A DNA stretch of 64,000 bases, taken from the NCBI GenBank assembly GCA_030645495.1, contig JAUSLV010000011.1, forward strand, positions 186,001 to 250,000, given 5' to 3'. The notes beneath the pieces are model-generated. The model did no database searches, was not told the DNA's origin, and worked only from the letters and a program-made list of their open reading frames with translations. Position numbers and translations under genes: made by a program. This DNA comes from Actinomycetota bacterium (GTDB lineage Bacteria > Actinomycetota > Acidimicrobiia > Acidimicrobiales > Ilumatobacteraceae). Shown in pieces: positions 42,517-51,149 of the stretch (within the stretch, counting starts at the first letter, position 1; each line of letters opens with the position of its first letter).

Positions 42517-42941
42517 GCTCGTTCCCCACCCCCGAATCGGTGCTGCCGCACCGCCCGCCGTTCCTGTTCGTCGACGAGGTGATCGCACTCGATCCGGGCG
42601 TGTCGGGCACCGGCCTGTGGCGGCTGACCGGCGACGAGTGGTTCTTTGCCGGCCACTTCCCCGGCCGCCCCACCCTGCCCGGCGTGCTGATGTGCGAGGC
42701 GATCGCGCAAATGGGCGCCATCGCCGTGCTCGCCGACGGCACGTTCGCCGGCAAGATCCCGCTGTTCGGTGGCCTCGACGGCGCCCGCTTTCGCCGCCAG
42801 GTTGGCCCCGGCGACACCCTGGAGTTGCACGTGGAGTTGGGCCGCATGTCGTCGCGCGCCGGCAAGGGCAACGGCAAGGCCGTGCTGAACGGCCAGGTCG
42901 CCTGCGAGTGCGACCTGATGTTCGTGTTCGTCGACGCCTGA
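42513..42941 (+). CDS. fabZ: FabZ-like 3-hydroxyacyl-ACP dehydratase
   Basis: Hot-dog fold dehydratase for fatty-acid elongation. The N-terminal LPHRPPFLFVDEV and the catalytic GHFPGRPTLPGVLMCEAIAQ (His and Glu) are classic FabZ. The 142-residue length is normal. ATG 42513 overlaps the bcp stop, so it is coupled to the peroxiredoxin. It faces the fab operon across a 236-bp convergent gap, which fits a role in the same pathway. A LpxC-LpxD context is absent, consistent with a Gram-positive-type envelope. Confidence 0.9.
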   Translation: MSSFPTPESVLPHRPPFLFVDEVIALDPGVSGTGLWRLTGDEWFFAGHFPGRPTLPGVLMCEAIAQMGAIAVLADGTFAGKIPLFGGLDGARFRRQVGPGDTLELHVELGRMSSRAGKGNGKAVLNGQVACECDLMFVFVDA

Positions 42942-42994
42942 GGCGCGCGCTGCGAGTTCGCCGCGCTCTGGGCTCGCGGTTGCCTCCTCGATGT

Positions 42995-43123
42995 CGTCTC
43001 GTCGTTCCGATTTCGAATTGACGACGAGCGAAGTCAAGCGTGGCTCCATGGCGTCGTGCCCTCGGACGGTGGGTCGACGATGCACGCGTGGCCTGCCGTA
43101 TTCGAAATCGGAACGACGAGACG
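42995..43123. mobile_element. MITE-like element with 24-bp perfect inverted repeats
   Basis: Positions 42995-43018 and 43100-43123 are perfect inverted complements, enclosing 81 bp with no open frame of note. The outer ends read CGTCTCGTCG and its complement, and the inner parts contain TTCGAA. The element fills the convergent gap between the fabZ-like gene and fabF. No clear target-site duplication flanks it and no transposase is nearby, so a MITE or a large bidirectional hairpin are both possible. The rest of the gap shows nothing else. Confidence 0.6.
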
Positions 43124-43177
43124 TGGCGGTGGTGTTGACGTTCGGCGGACCGCCGTCGGGCGAGCGTGCGGGGTGAA

Positions 43178-44362
43178 CTAGCGCGCCGGGCCGAGGATGA
43201 TGCTGCCGTTGTGGCCGCCGAAGCCGAGGCTGTTCGACATCGCCGGGCCGGGCACCCATGGGCGGGCTGCGCCGAGCACGACATCGATCTCGAACCCTTC
43301 GTCGAGCTGCTTGGTGCCGGCCGTGGGAGGGATGAGACCCTTCTCGATCGACAGCAACAGCGCAACCGCTTCCAGCGCACCGGCAGCACCCAGCGCATGG
43401 CCGGTGACACCCTTGGTGGAGGTAACCGGCACGTTGCCGGCGCCGAACACGGCGGCAACCGCCGCGGCCTCGGCCGCGTCGTTCAATGGCGTGGACGTGC
43501 CGTGCGCGTTGATCTGCTTGATGTCGGCCGGGGTGAGGCCGGCATCGGCCAACGCCAGGTTCATGCACGCGATCGCACCGGTGCCACCGGGGGCCGGGGC
43601 GGTGATGTGATGGGCGTCGGCGTTACTGCCGGCACCGAGCACTTCACCGACGATGTTCGCCCCGCGGGCGACGGCGGACTGCCACTCCTCGAGCATCAGC
43701 ACGGCCGAACCCTCGCCGAGCACGAACCCGTCGCGCTCGGGGGAGAACGGCCGGCTGCAGCCCGATGAGCTGAGCGCGGTCATGTTGCCGAACGACGAGG
43801 TGCCGATGCTGCAGCCGGCGCTCTCGCTGCCACCCGTGACGCAGGCGTCGATCATGCCCCAGGCGATCAGCCGGGCCGCGTAGCCGATGGCATGCGTGGA
43901 GGCCGCGCAGGCGGTGCACACGGTCTCGTTGGGGCCCTGTAGGCCGTAGCGCATCGAGATGGCCGCACCGGCGGCGTTGGGCATCATCATCGGGACGAGG
44001 AACGGCGACACGCGCCGCTCGCCCTTCTCGATGAGCACCTCGATCTGCTCCTGGATGGAGCGCAAGCCGCCCACGCCAGTGCCGAAGATGACACCGAAGC
44101 GGCCGGCTTCGGCGGTGGGGCGGCCGGCATGCTCGAAGCATTCGGCAGCTGCGGCAACCGCGAACTGCTCGACCTTGTCGGCCCGGCGGGCCTCCTTGGG
44201 GTTGGCGAAGTACGGCGTCGGGTCCCAGTCGGGGATCTCGATGGCACGCCCACTGGTGATGCCGGGCCCGTTGAGCCCGGCCCAGAAGGCCTCCTTACCG
44301 ATGCCGCAGGGTGCGACGACGCCGTAACCAGTGATGGCGACCCGCCGGCCTGCGCCCTTCAT
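43178..44362 (-). CDS. fabF: 3-Oxoacyl-ACP synthase II (FabF)
   Basis: Condensing enzyme of fatty-acid elongation. The nucleophile C152 lies in VCTACAASTHAIG, and the two catalytic histidines are in NAHGTSTPLND and GVTGHALGAAG. The C-terminal SLGFGGHNGSIIL is typical. The 394-residue length is slightly short for FabF but normal for actinobacteria. The ATG overlaps the acpP stop (TGATG). It is the last gene of fabD-fabH-fabG-acpP-fabF. Confidence 0.96.
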   Translation of the reverse strand: MKGAGRRVAITGYGVVAPCGIGKEAFWAGLNGPGITSGRAIEIPDWDPTPYFANPKEARRADKVEQFAVAAAAECFEHAGRPTAEAGRFGVIFGTGVGGLRSIQEQIEVLIEKGERRVSPFLVPMMMPNAAGAAISMRYGLQGPNETVCTACAASTHAIGYAARLIAWGMIDACVTGGSESAGCSIGTSSFGNMTALSSSGCSRPFSPERDGFVLGEGSAVLMLEEWQSAVARGANIVGEVLGAGSNADAHHITAPAPGGTGAIACMNLALADAGLTPADIKQINAHGTSTPLNDAAEAAAVAAVFGAGNVPVTSTKGVTGHALGAAGALEAVALLLSIEKGLIPPTAGTKQLDEGFEIDVVLGAARPWVPGPAMSNSLGFGGHNGSIILGPAR

Positions 44363-44598
44363 CAGAGCTTGCCGACGACCAGGTCGTACGCCTGGCCGAC
44401 CGTCTCGACACCTTCGAGGTCTTCCTCGGGCACTTCGACGCCGAACTCTTCCTCGAGCGCCATGACCAGCTCGACCAGGTCGAGGCTGTCGGCATCGAGG
44501 TCGTCACCGAACTTGGCCTCGTAGGTGACCTTGTCCTCCGACACGGAGAGCACCTCGACGGCGCACTTCTTGAAGCGGGCGAACAGTTCCTGATCCAC
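44362..44598 (-). CDS. acpP: Acyl carrier protein
   Basis: Carries growing acyl chains on 4'-phosphopantetheine. The attachment motif DADSLDLVEL places the serine at S38. The protein is acidic and 78 residues long, the standard ACP size. A longer frame begins at 44625, but AAGGAG (44605-44610) lies 6 nt before GTG 44598, which gives the canonical N-terminus. The stop overlaps the fabF ATG. Confidence 0.96.
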   Translation of the reverse strand: MDQELFARFKKCAVEVLSVSEDKVTYEAKFGDDLDADSLDLVELVMALEEEFGVEVPEEDLEGVETVGQAYDLVVGKL

Positions 44599-44676
44599 GG
44601 GATTCTCCTTGTTGTGTTCTTGCAAATGCTAGCGAGCAGCTCCGGCGGGTTGCCGGGTCGGCTCTGGGGGTGTGAA

Positions 44677-45399
44677 CTAGTGACCCATGCCCATGCCGCC
44701 ATCCACGGGGATGACTGCCCCGGTGATGTAGGCGGCGTCGGCCGAGGCGAGGAAGGCCACCACGCCGGCGATCTCTTCCGGTGTGGCCATGCGTTGCAGC
44801 GGCACCACTGCGGTCAGCTCGGCGAGGCGCTTCTCGCCCAGCGCGGCGGTCATGTCGGTGGCCACCGGGCCGGGCGCGACGACGTTGCACGTGATGCCCC
44901 GCGAGCCCAGCTCGCGAGCGACCGAGCGGGCGAAGCCCACCAGGCCGGCCTTGGACGCGGCGTAGTTGGCCTGGCCGGCCGAGCCGAGCAGACCGACCAC
45001 CGACGACATCAGCACGACGCGACCCTTACGGGCGCGCAGCATGCCCTGCGAGGCGCGCTTGGTGACGCGGTAGGCAGCGGTGAGGTTGGCGTCGATCACC
45101 GAGGTGAAGTCGGTTTCGCTCATCCGCAGCAGCAGGCCGTCGTTGGTGATGCCCGCGTTCGACACGAGGATCTCGACCGGGCCGCCGAACTCGGCCTCGA
45201 CGGCGGCGAACGCAGCGTCGACCGACTGGGTGGAGGTGACGTCGCACTGCACGCCGAAGAAGCCCTCGGGTGGGGGAGAGGAGTTGTAGGTGACGGCGAC
45301 CTTGTCGCCGAGATCCTTGAACCGCCGTGCGCACGCAAGGCCGATGCCGCGCGAGCCACCGGTGATCAACACGATGCGGCTGGATGCTGTATCGGTCAT
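44677..45399 (-). CDS. fabG: 3-Oxoacyl-ACP reductase (FabG)
   Basis: NADPH-dependent short-chain dehydrogenase reducing 3-oxoacyl-ACP. The cofactor loop TGGSRGIG, the NAG motif, and catalytic S133, Y146 and K150 (MSSVVGLLGSAGQANYAASK) are all present. The 240-residue length fits FabG. The ATG overlaps the fabH stop (ATGA). A 78-bp gap containing the acpP ribosome site separates it from acpP. The open frame upstream belongs to fabH. Confidence 0.94.
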   Translation of the reverse strand: MTDTASSRIVLITGGSRGIGLACARRFKDLGDKVAVTYNSSPPPEGFFGVQCDVTSTQSVDAAFAAVEAEFGGPVEILVSNAGITNDGLLLRMSETDFTSVIDANLTAAYRVTKRASQGMLRARKGRVVLMSSVVGLLGSAGQANYAASKAGLVGFARSVARELGSRGITCNVVAPGPVATDMTAALGEKRLAELTAVVPLQRMATPEEIAGVVAFLASADAAYITGAVIPVDGGMGMGH

Positions 45400-46370
45400 G
45401 CCAGCACCTTGGCTTCGCCGCCGGGGCCGCCCCACTGCAGGATCAGGCTGGCGGCGGTCATGCCCGCACCGAAGCCCACCAGCAGCACGAGGTCGCCCTG
45501 CTTGACGCGACCGTTGTCGAGCGCGTCGCACAGGGCGAGGGGGATCGAGGCCGACGAGGTGTTGCCGGTGTTGTGCAGCACCACCGCGGCCTTGTCCATC
45601 GGGATGCCCAGCCGGCTGCACGCGGCCTCGATGATGCGGATGTTGGCCTGGTGCGGCACGACGAGGGCGATGTCGGCGGCCGTCACACCGGCGTGGCCGA
45701 GCGACTTCGTGGCCGAGTCGACCATGATGCGAACGGCGCGACGGAAGACTTCCTTGCCCTCCATCTGGATGTACCCACCGATGTCGGCATACAGGTACTT
45801 CTCGGCCGACCCGTCGGCGTCGAGATCCCAGGCGAGCAGCTGGCCGGGGCCTTCGACGGCCTCGAGCACGACGGCACCGCTGCCATCGGCGAAGAGCACT
45901 GCGGTGTTGCGGTCGTTCCAGTCGGTGATGCGCGCCAGCGTGTCGGTACCGATGCACAACACCTTCTTGGCGCCCATCGCGATCATGCCGTGCGCCTGTA
46001 CCAACGCGTAGTCGAAACCGCTGCACGCCGCGTTCACGTCGTACGCGCCGCACTTCAGGCCCAGCGCGTGCTGCACGGTGGCCGAGGTGGCGGGCACGCA
46101 GCGATCGGGGGTGGTGGTGGCCAGCACCAGCGCGTCGATGGACAGCGGGTCGACACCGGCCATCTCCAGTGCCTTGCGGCCGCTTTCGATCGAAAGGCCG
46201 GCGGTGGTGCCACCGACGTGACGCTGGTGGATGCCGCTGCGCTCGACGATCCAGTCGTGGCTGGTGTCGATGGTCTGCTCGAGATCGTGGTTGGTGATCA
46301 CCTTGGGGGGCAGCGCGGTGCCCCACCCGGTGATGACCGCGCCACGAACTCCGGGGGGGATGGCAGGCAT
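45396..46370 (-). CDS. fabH: 3-Oxoacyl-ACP synthase III (FabH)
   Basis: Starts fatty-acid synthesis by condensing an acyl-CoA with malonyl-ACP. Nucleophile C116 is in YDVNAACSGFDYAL, and the His and Asn of the triad lie in VPHQANIRI and NTGNTSSASIPLAL. The C-terminal GFGAGMTAASLILQW is typical. It has 324 residues, with its ATG 1 bp after the fabD stop. Primer choice (straight or branched) cannot be read with confidence. Confidence 0.96.
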   Translation of the reverse strand: MPAIPPGVRGAVITGWGTALPPKVITNHDLEQTIDTSHDWIVERSGIHQRHVGGTTAGLSIESGRKALEMAGVDPLSIDALVLATTTPDRCVPATSATVQHALGLKCGAYDVNAACSGFDYALVQAHGMIAMGAKKVLCIGTDTLARITDWNDRNTAVLFADGSGAVVLEAVEGPGQLLAWDLDADGSAEKYLYADIGGYIQMEGKEVFRRAVRIMVDSATKSLGHAGVTAADIALVVPHQANIRIIEAACSRLGIPMDKAAVVLHNTGNTSSASIPLALCDALDNGRVKQGDLVLLVGFGAGMTAASLILQWGGPGGEAKVLA

Positions 46371-46371
46371 G

Positions 46372-47547
46372 TCAGACCGTCCTCAGCCAGGCGATGGGTT
46401 GACGCAACGTGACGCGCTCGCCGGCGACCGCGATGTAGCTCTGGATGATGCCCGCGAAGGGCGACCGCACTTCGGTGTCGCCGATGTGGCCGAGCACTGC
46501 GCCGACCTCGATGCGACTGCCGTCGGCGATGTCGCCGACCGGGGTGAACACACCGGCCGACGGGCTGACGACGAGGCGCTCGACGGCGAACAAGTGCTCG
46601 CCCTCGTGCGACTGGGCGGCCAGCGGGGCACCGGAGTTGACCCACTCGATCAGCTTGTCGAGATCCTCAGGAGTGGCCACCGAGATGGTGCGCGCGTCGT
46701 CGAGCGTGCGCTTGGCCATGCCGGTGAGCACGTTGCCGGGGCCCAGTTCGGCGAAGTCGTTGACGCCCAGTTCGGCGAGCGAGAGCAGGCAGTGCTTCCA
46801 GCGAACCGGGCTGCTGAGCTGAGCGGAGAGCAGGCTGCTCCACTCGTCGCCATTGCTGTGGGCCAGCGCGTCGACGTTGGAGATGACCGCGGTTTCGCTG
46901 TCGCGTGGCTGCGCCTGGGCGATCGCGGCGCGCAGGCGGTCGCGTGCGGGAGCCATGAAGGGCGTGTGGAACGCGCCGGCCACCTGCAGCGGCATCACCT
47001 TCTTGGCGCCGAGTTCCTTGGCGATCGTGGAGGCTTTGGCCACCCCTTCGGCCGAGCCGGCGATGACCACCTGGCCGGGAGCGTTGAAGTTGGCCACCCA
47101 CACGTCGCTGTCGGCGCGGCGGCAGGCCACTTCCACTTGGTCGTCGTCGAGACCGAGCACAGCACCCATCGTGCCGGGGTTGTCGATACCGGCCTGGTGC
47201 ATTGCGTCGCTGCGCTCGCACACCAGGCGCACGCCCTCGTCGAAGCCCAACACGCCGGTGGCGGTGAGCGCCGTGTACTCGCCCAGGCTGTGACCGGCGC
47301 AGAAGCTGGGCTCGATACCCAGCCGCTCGACCGCGTCGAGCACCATCAGGCTGGACACGAAGGTGGTCAGTTGGGCGTTGCGGGTGTCGCGCAGCTCGTC
47401 GACATCGGCGTCGAGGAGGAGGCGGGCGACATCGCGTCCGGCGACCTCCGAGGCTTCTCCGACGAGTTCCCAGCTCTCGTGGTCGGCCCATGGCCGGCCC
47501 ATGCCCGGCCGCTGAGAGCCCTGGCCGGGGAAGGTGAACGCAAGCAT
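46372..47547 (-). CDS. fabD: Malonyl-CoA:ACP transacylase with C-terminal barrel-sandwich domain
   Basis: Loads malonyl groups onto ACP. The N-terminal FPGQGSQRPGMG, nucleophile S87 (GHSLGEYTAL) and H194 (GAFHTPFM) define FabD through about residue 310. An additional domain of about 70 residues follows (325-391). It has the beta pattern of a biotinyl/lipoyl domain (IEVGAVLGHIGDTEVRSPFA and QPIAWLR), but no lysine sits at the swinging-arm turn. FabD usually ends near 310, so this is a fusion. First gene of the fab operon; a TAACCT box lies 10 nt before the ATG. Confidence 0.93.
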   Translation of the reverse strand: MLAFTFPGQGSQRPGMGRPWADHESWELVGEASEVAGRDVARLLLDADVDELRDTRNAQLTTFVSSLMVLDAVERLGIEPSFCAGHSLGEYTALTATGVLGFDEGVRLVCERSDAMHQAGIDNPGTMGAVLGLDDDQVEVACRRADSDVWVANFNAPGQVVIAGSAEGVAKASTIAKELGAKKVMPLQVAGAFHTPFMAPARDRLRAAIAQAQPRDSETAVISNVDALAHSNGDEWSSLLSAQLSSPVRWKHCLLSLAELGVNDFAELGPGNVLTGMAKRTLDDARTISVATPEDLDKLIEWVNSGAPLAAQSHEGEHLFAVERLVVSPSAGVFTPVGDIADGSRIEVGAVLGHIGDTEVRSPFAGIIQSYIAVAGERVTLRQPIAWLRTV

Positions 47548-47631
47548 GATTCCGTGCAGGTTAGACGGTTACCCACGGGTACCCCAGCTGCGAGCCAGAA
47601 AGATCCGGTGTCGCCGTCGCGGGCGCACCGC

Positions 47632-47637
47632 TAGCCT
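47632..47637 (+). promoter_or_regulatory. -10 box (TAGCCT) of tRNA-Leu
   Basis: TAGCCT lies 14 nt before the first base of the tRNA, in the 104-bp gap divergent from fabD. The geometry suits a short 5' leader removed by RNase P. Confidence 0.45.
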
Positions 47638-47651
47638 CAAGGCGGTCACTC

Positions 47652-47737
47652 GCCCGAGTGGCGGAATGGCAGACGCGACGGACTCAAAATCCGTTGTCCG
47701 AAAGGGCATGTGGGTTCGAGTCCCACCTCGGGCACCA
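47652..47737 (+). tRNA. tRNA-Leu (anticodon CAA), CCA encoded
   Basis: An 86-nt class II tRNA. Acceptor GCCCGAG (47652-47658) pairs with CTCGGGC (47727-47733), followed by A and encoded CCA. The anticodon stem ACGGA/TCCGT encloses the loop CTCAAAA, giving anticodon CAA. The long variable arm and the GTGGG/CCCAC T-stem with TTCGAGT are present. Its 3' half is duplicated immediately downstream. Confidence 0.95.
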
Positions 47738-47813
47738 GTTCACTCGCGCGGCGGCAGGCGGCAGCACGGCATGTGGGTTCGAGTCCCACCTCGGGCACCA
47801 GTTCACTCGCGCG
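47705..47813 (+). repeat. Partial duplication of the tRNA-Leu 3' half (46-bp direct repeat)
   Basis: Positions 47705-47750 recur exactly at 47768-47813, an offset of 63 bp. The copied stretch holds the tRNA variable-arm end, T arm, acceptor 3' strand and CCA, plus 13 bp that include the cydC stop codon. A divergent continuation of the repeat fills the 17-bp spacer. It looks like a tandem duplication or a collapsed att site rather than a second tRNA. Confidence 0.85.
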
Positions 47814-49488
47814 CCAGGCGGCCGTCGACGAGGGCGAACCTGGTTGACACGGTCGGGAACAGGTCGGGCCGATGGGTGACGACGATCACCGTGCGCCCGC
47901 GGGCGGCGTTGGTGATGTCGGCCGCGAGCTCCGCTGCCGTGGCCTCGTCGAGATGCTCGGTGGGCTCGTCGAAGACCACGATCGGCCGGTCGGCGAGCAG
48001 GGTACGGGCGAGGGCCACGCGTTGGCGCTGCCCGCCCGAGAGGCTGCCACCGTGCTCGCCCACCATGGTGTCCAGCCCGTGGGGCAAGGTGGCGACCCAC
48101 TCGTCGAGTCGTGCCCGGCGGAGTGCGTCGGCGAGTTCGGCGTCAGTGGCAGCGGGCCGCGCGAGTCGCAGGTTCGCTTCGATCGTCGAGTCGAAGATGT
48201 ACGCGTCTTGCGCACACCAGCCGACGAGCTGGCGTACGTCGTCGCCGCTGAGCTGGGCGATGGAAGTGGTCGACTCGGCGCCAACCAGCTCGACGGACCC
48301 CTCCGTCGGGTCGAGCAGCCGCAGTAGGACGGCGGCGAGCGTGCTCTTCCCGCAGCCGCTGGGTCCCACGATCACGGCGTGCGCGCCGGCTGGTAGGTCG
48401 AGGTCGAGACCGCGCAGGATCCCTGGCCCGGCAGGTGACCAGCGCGCGTGCAGGTTGCGCACGCGCAGACCGAGCGCGCCATCGGGCCGCTGCAGCGGCG
48501 CGTCTGGCTCTCGGGTCGAGGCCGGCTGTTCGAAGACCTCCCGCACTCGGGCGGCCGCGCCGGCGAGCGCTGGAAGCTCGCGTGCTGCCGGAGCGAGACC
48601 GGTGAACACCTCGTGCACGGCCATCGACGCGAGCACCACCACCGCCAGGCTGACCGCGGCGAGCGCGCCGGTGTCGACGGCTGCGGCTCCGAACCACAAG
48701 CCGCACCACATCGCCACGCCCGCAACGAGCGCGGCAACTGCGGCGCCGTAGCCAGCGGCGAGGGAAGAACGCGCTTGAGCCTTGGTCATGGCTGCGTCGT
48801 GGCGATCCAGCTGGGCGAGCCGGTCGGGAAGGGCCCCGTACACGGACAGCTCCGTCGCTCCGGCCAGAAGGTCGAGCACCCTGGCTTGGTAGTGGGCGCG
48901 TAACGGGGCCAGCCTCGCATCGGCACCCTTGGCGGCGCGGATGGCGACTGCCGGGGCGACGACGGCAGCGATCACGAGCGTCACGGCGAGGGCCACACCT
49001 GCTGCCGGGGCGAGCACGGTGACGAGCGCGATCGCCCCCGCACCGACGAGCGCGGACGAGGCGTAGGGAAGCACGACTCGCACCCACAGGTCCTGCAGGC
49101 TGTCGACGTCGCTGACGAACCGTGCCAGCAGGTCGCTGGTGGTGAGCGGCCGCCGGGCGCTGTCGCCCGAGCGGATCGGTAGGACTTGTTCGAGCCGCTC
49201 GACCGTGGCGACGCGGAGATCGGCGAGCGTCCTGAACGACGCGTCGTGCCCGGTGACCCGTTCCCCGTACCGCAGCACGCCGCGTGCGAGCCCGAACGTG
49301 CGCACGGCGACGATGGCCACCATCAGGTGCAACACCGGCGGGTGCTGGCTCGCTCGCGAGATCAGCCACGCCGACGTCGCCGCCAGCCCGACCGCCGCGC
49401 CGGACGCCAGTGCCCCGAGCGCGATGGCGAGTGCCAACCGTCCGCGGCCGGTACGACCCAGCCGCAACATCCACCGCAGCGCGCTCAT
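47803..49488 (-). CDS. cydC: ABC exporter subunit CydC (thiol/heme-related, cytochrome bd assembly)
   Basis: Half of the CydDC heterodimeric ABC exporter needed to mature cytochrome bd. The 561 residues have six membrane segments with the CydC-type start (LAATSAWLISRASQHPPVL, AVRTFGLARGVLRYGERV). The ATPase follows with Walker A VGPSGCGKST, signature GSLSGGQRQR and Walker B IVVFDEPTEHLD. The ATG overlaps the cydD stop (ATGA). Its last codons and stop lie inside the duplicated tRNA-derived repeat. Last gene of cydABDC. Confidence 0.94.
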   Translation of the reverse strand: MSALRWMLRLGRTGRGRLALAIALGALASGAAVGLAATSAWLISRASQHPPVLHLMVAIVAVRTFGLARGVLRYGERVTGHDASFRTLADLRVATVERLEQVLPIRSGDSARRPLTTSDLLARFVSDVDSLQDLWVRVVLPYASSALVGAGAIALVTVLAPAAGVALAVTLVIAAVVAPAVAIRAAKGADARLAPLRAHYQARVLDLLAGATELSVYGALPDRLAQLDRHDAAMTKAQARSSLAAGYGAAVAALVAGVAMWCGLWFGAAAVDTGALAAVSLAVVVLASMAVHEVFTGLAPAARELPALAGAAARVREVFEQPASTREPDAPLQRPDGALGLRVRNLHARWSPAGPGILRGLDLDLPAGAHAVIVGPSGCGKSTLAAVLLRLLDPTEGSVELVGAESTTSIAQLSGDDVRQLVGWCAQDAYIFDSTIEANLRLARPAATDAELADALRRARLDEWVATLPHGLDTMVGEHGGSLSGGQRQRVALARTLLADRPIVVFDEPTEHLDEATAAELAADITNAARGRTVIVVTHRPDLFPTVSTRFALVDGRLARE

Positions 49489-51149
49489 CGGGCGGCCGCG
49501 CTGCTGGTGGCGGCCTCACTCGCGGCGACCTCGACAATCCGATCAGCGATCGCGATCGCGGCCGGTCGGTGCGACACCATGATCACGATGCTCGTGACGG
49601 CCAGGGCAGAGACCGTGGCGAGCAGCTCTCGTTCGGTCTCGCTGTCCAGCCCCGCGGTGGGTTCGTCGAGCAGCAGCACCGGCGCGCCACGCAGCGTGGC
49701 GCGGGCCATGGCCACCCGGCGGCGCTCGCCGGACGACAGCGCCTGACCGGCCTCACCGACCGGCGTGTCGGCGGCCGCGGCGGCCAGGCCACACGCATCG
49801 AGCGCTCGCCGCACCTCCGCATCGTCGGCATCTGGGCGGGCAAGCCGAACGTTGTCGGCGATCGTGCCGGCGAACAGGTACGGGGTCTGATCCACCCAGG
49901 CCAGCTGGGTGCGCCAGGCGGTGAGATCGGCATCGGCCAGCAGCAGTTCGCGGCCGTCGCCCACGATCGTGACGGAACCGCTGTCGGGCGCGCGGGCGCC
50001 GAGCAGCACCGACAGCAGGGTGGTCTTGCCGGCACCGCTGGGCCCCACCAGCAGCACGATCTCGCCGAGTGCCGCGCTGAGGTCGGTGGGCGCGGGCGCA
50101 AAGCCGACGCGGCCGGGGTGGGCCACGCTGACGCCGGCGATGCGGAGGGCGCCGCCGCGGCGAAGGTCGGGGATGTCGGCGACGGCACCCATCGTCGGCA
50201 GCGGAGCCTCCAGGATGGTGAACGCCTGCTCGGCGGCCGCGAGCCCGTCGGCCGCGGCGTGGTAGCGGGCACCTACCTGCCGCAGCGGCAGGTAAGCCTC
50301 CGGGGCGAGGATGATCACGAGCAGACCGGTACGCAGATCGATGCCACCGTCCACCAGTCGCAGGCCCACACCGACGGCCACGAGCGCGACGGCCAGGGTG
50401 GCGATCAGCTCGAGCACCAGCGACGATAGGAAGGCCACCCGCAACGTGGCCATCGTGGTGGTTCGGTAGCGATCGGTGGTACGGCGCACGAGATCGGCCT
50501 GGGCCTTCGCGCGGCCGAACACCTTGAGCGTCTGCATGCCGGCCACGACGTCGAGGAAGTGATGCGACAGGCGCACGAGGGCGTCCCAGCGTTTGGCGTT
50601 CGAGGCCTCTGTGGCCTTACCGACGAGCACCATGAACACTGGGATGAGTGGCAGCGTGACGGCGACGGTGATCGTGGCGGTGAGATCGGCCGTGAACAGC
50701 CGCAGCAGGACGGCGATCGGCACCACGACCGCGAGGACGAGTTGGGGGAGGTACAACCCGAAGTAGCCGTCGAGGGCATCGATGCCTCGCGTCGCGAGCG
50801 TTGCCACGTCAGCGCGTGATGCCGTCGCGTCCGGACCCAACGTGGTCGCACGAGCGACGACCTGGCGGCGCAGCTGTGATTTCACGAGTGCCGAGGATCG
50901 CTGCGCGGCGCTGTCCTGGAACCACGCGATCACGGCGCGGCCGGCGACGACCGCCGCCAGGCCGATGAACACGGCGGACAGCGCACTTCGATCGGCCCCG
51001 TCGGACACCACGCGGGCGATACCCCGGGAGAGGAGCTCGGCCTGCACGATCACCAGCGCGGCGGTGAGCAGGCCGAGCACGACCGAGACGACGAGGTGGG
51101 TCTGCGTCGCCCGGGCGTACCGCAACAGGCGCGGATCGAGTGGCTTCAC
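49485..51149 (-). CDS. cydD: ABC exporter subunit CydD
   Basis: Partner of CydC. The 554-residue protein has six N-terminal membrane segments and an ATPase with Walker A VGPSGAGKTT and Walker B VLLLDEPTAGLD. The signature motif is slightly altered (ALSSGERRR in place of LSGGQ). GTG 51149 overlaps the cydB stop (GTGA). The order cydA-B-D-C on one strand is the usual actinobacterial/Bacillus arrangement. Confidence 0.94.
   Translation of the reverse strand: MKPLDPRLLRYARATQTHLVVSVVLGLLTAALVIVQAELLSRGIARVVSDGADRSALSAVFIGLAAVVAGRAVIAWFQDSAAQRSSALVKSQLRRQVVARATTLGPDATASRADVATLATRGIDALDGYFGLYLPQLVLAVVVPIAVLLRLFTADLTATITVAVTLPLIPVFMVLVGKATEASNAKRWDALVRLSHHFLDVVAGMQTLKVFGRAKAQADLVRRTTDRYRTTTMATLRVAFLSSLVLELIATLAVALVAVGVGLRLVDGGIDLRTGLLVIILAPEAYLPLRQVGARYHAAADGLAAAEQAFTILEAPLPTMGAVADIPDLRRGGALRIAGVSVAHPGRVGFAPAPTDLSAALGEIVLLVGPSGAGKTTLLSVLLGARAPDSGSVTIVGDGRELLLADADLTAWRTQLAWVDQTPYLFAGTIADNVRLARPDADDAEVRRALDACGLAAAAADTPVGEAGQALSSGERRRVAMARATLRGAPVLLLDEPTAGLDSETERELLATVSALAVTSIVIMVSHRPAAIAIADRIVEVAASEAATSSAAAR

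Noticed and set aside
41245-43458. 737-aa minus-strand ORF spanning trpA to fabF
   Set aside because: It is antisense to trpA, the HIT-like gene, bcp and the fabZ-like gene, is low-complexity and has no domain.
46372-46600. A BCCP/biotin carrier function for the FabD C-terminal domain
   Set aside because: The fold pattern fits, but no lysine lies at the modification turn, so it cannot be biotinylated or lipoylated there.
47768-47800. Second tRNA-Leu gene
   Set aside because: Only the variable-arm end, T arm and acceptor 3' strand are present. There is no D arm, anticodon arm or acceptor 5' strand.
47684-48100. Minus-strand ORF with repeated CPRWDSNPHA peptides
   Set aside because: This peptide is the antisense translation of the tRNA-Leu T arm, a known annotation artefact. 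The repeat simply mirrors the tRNA-derived duplication.
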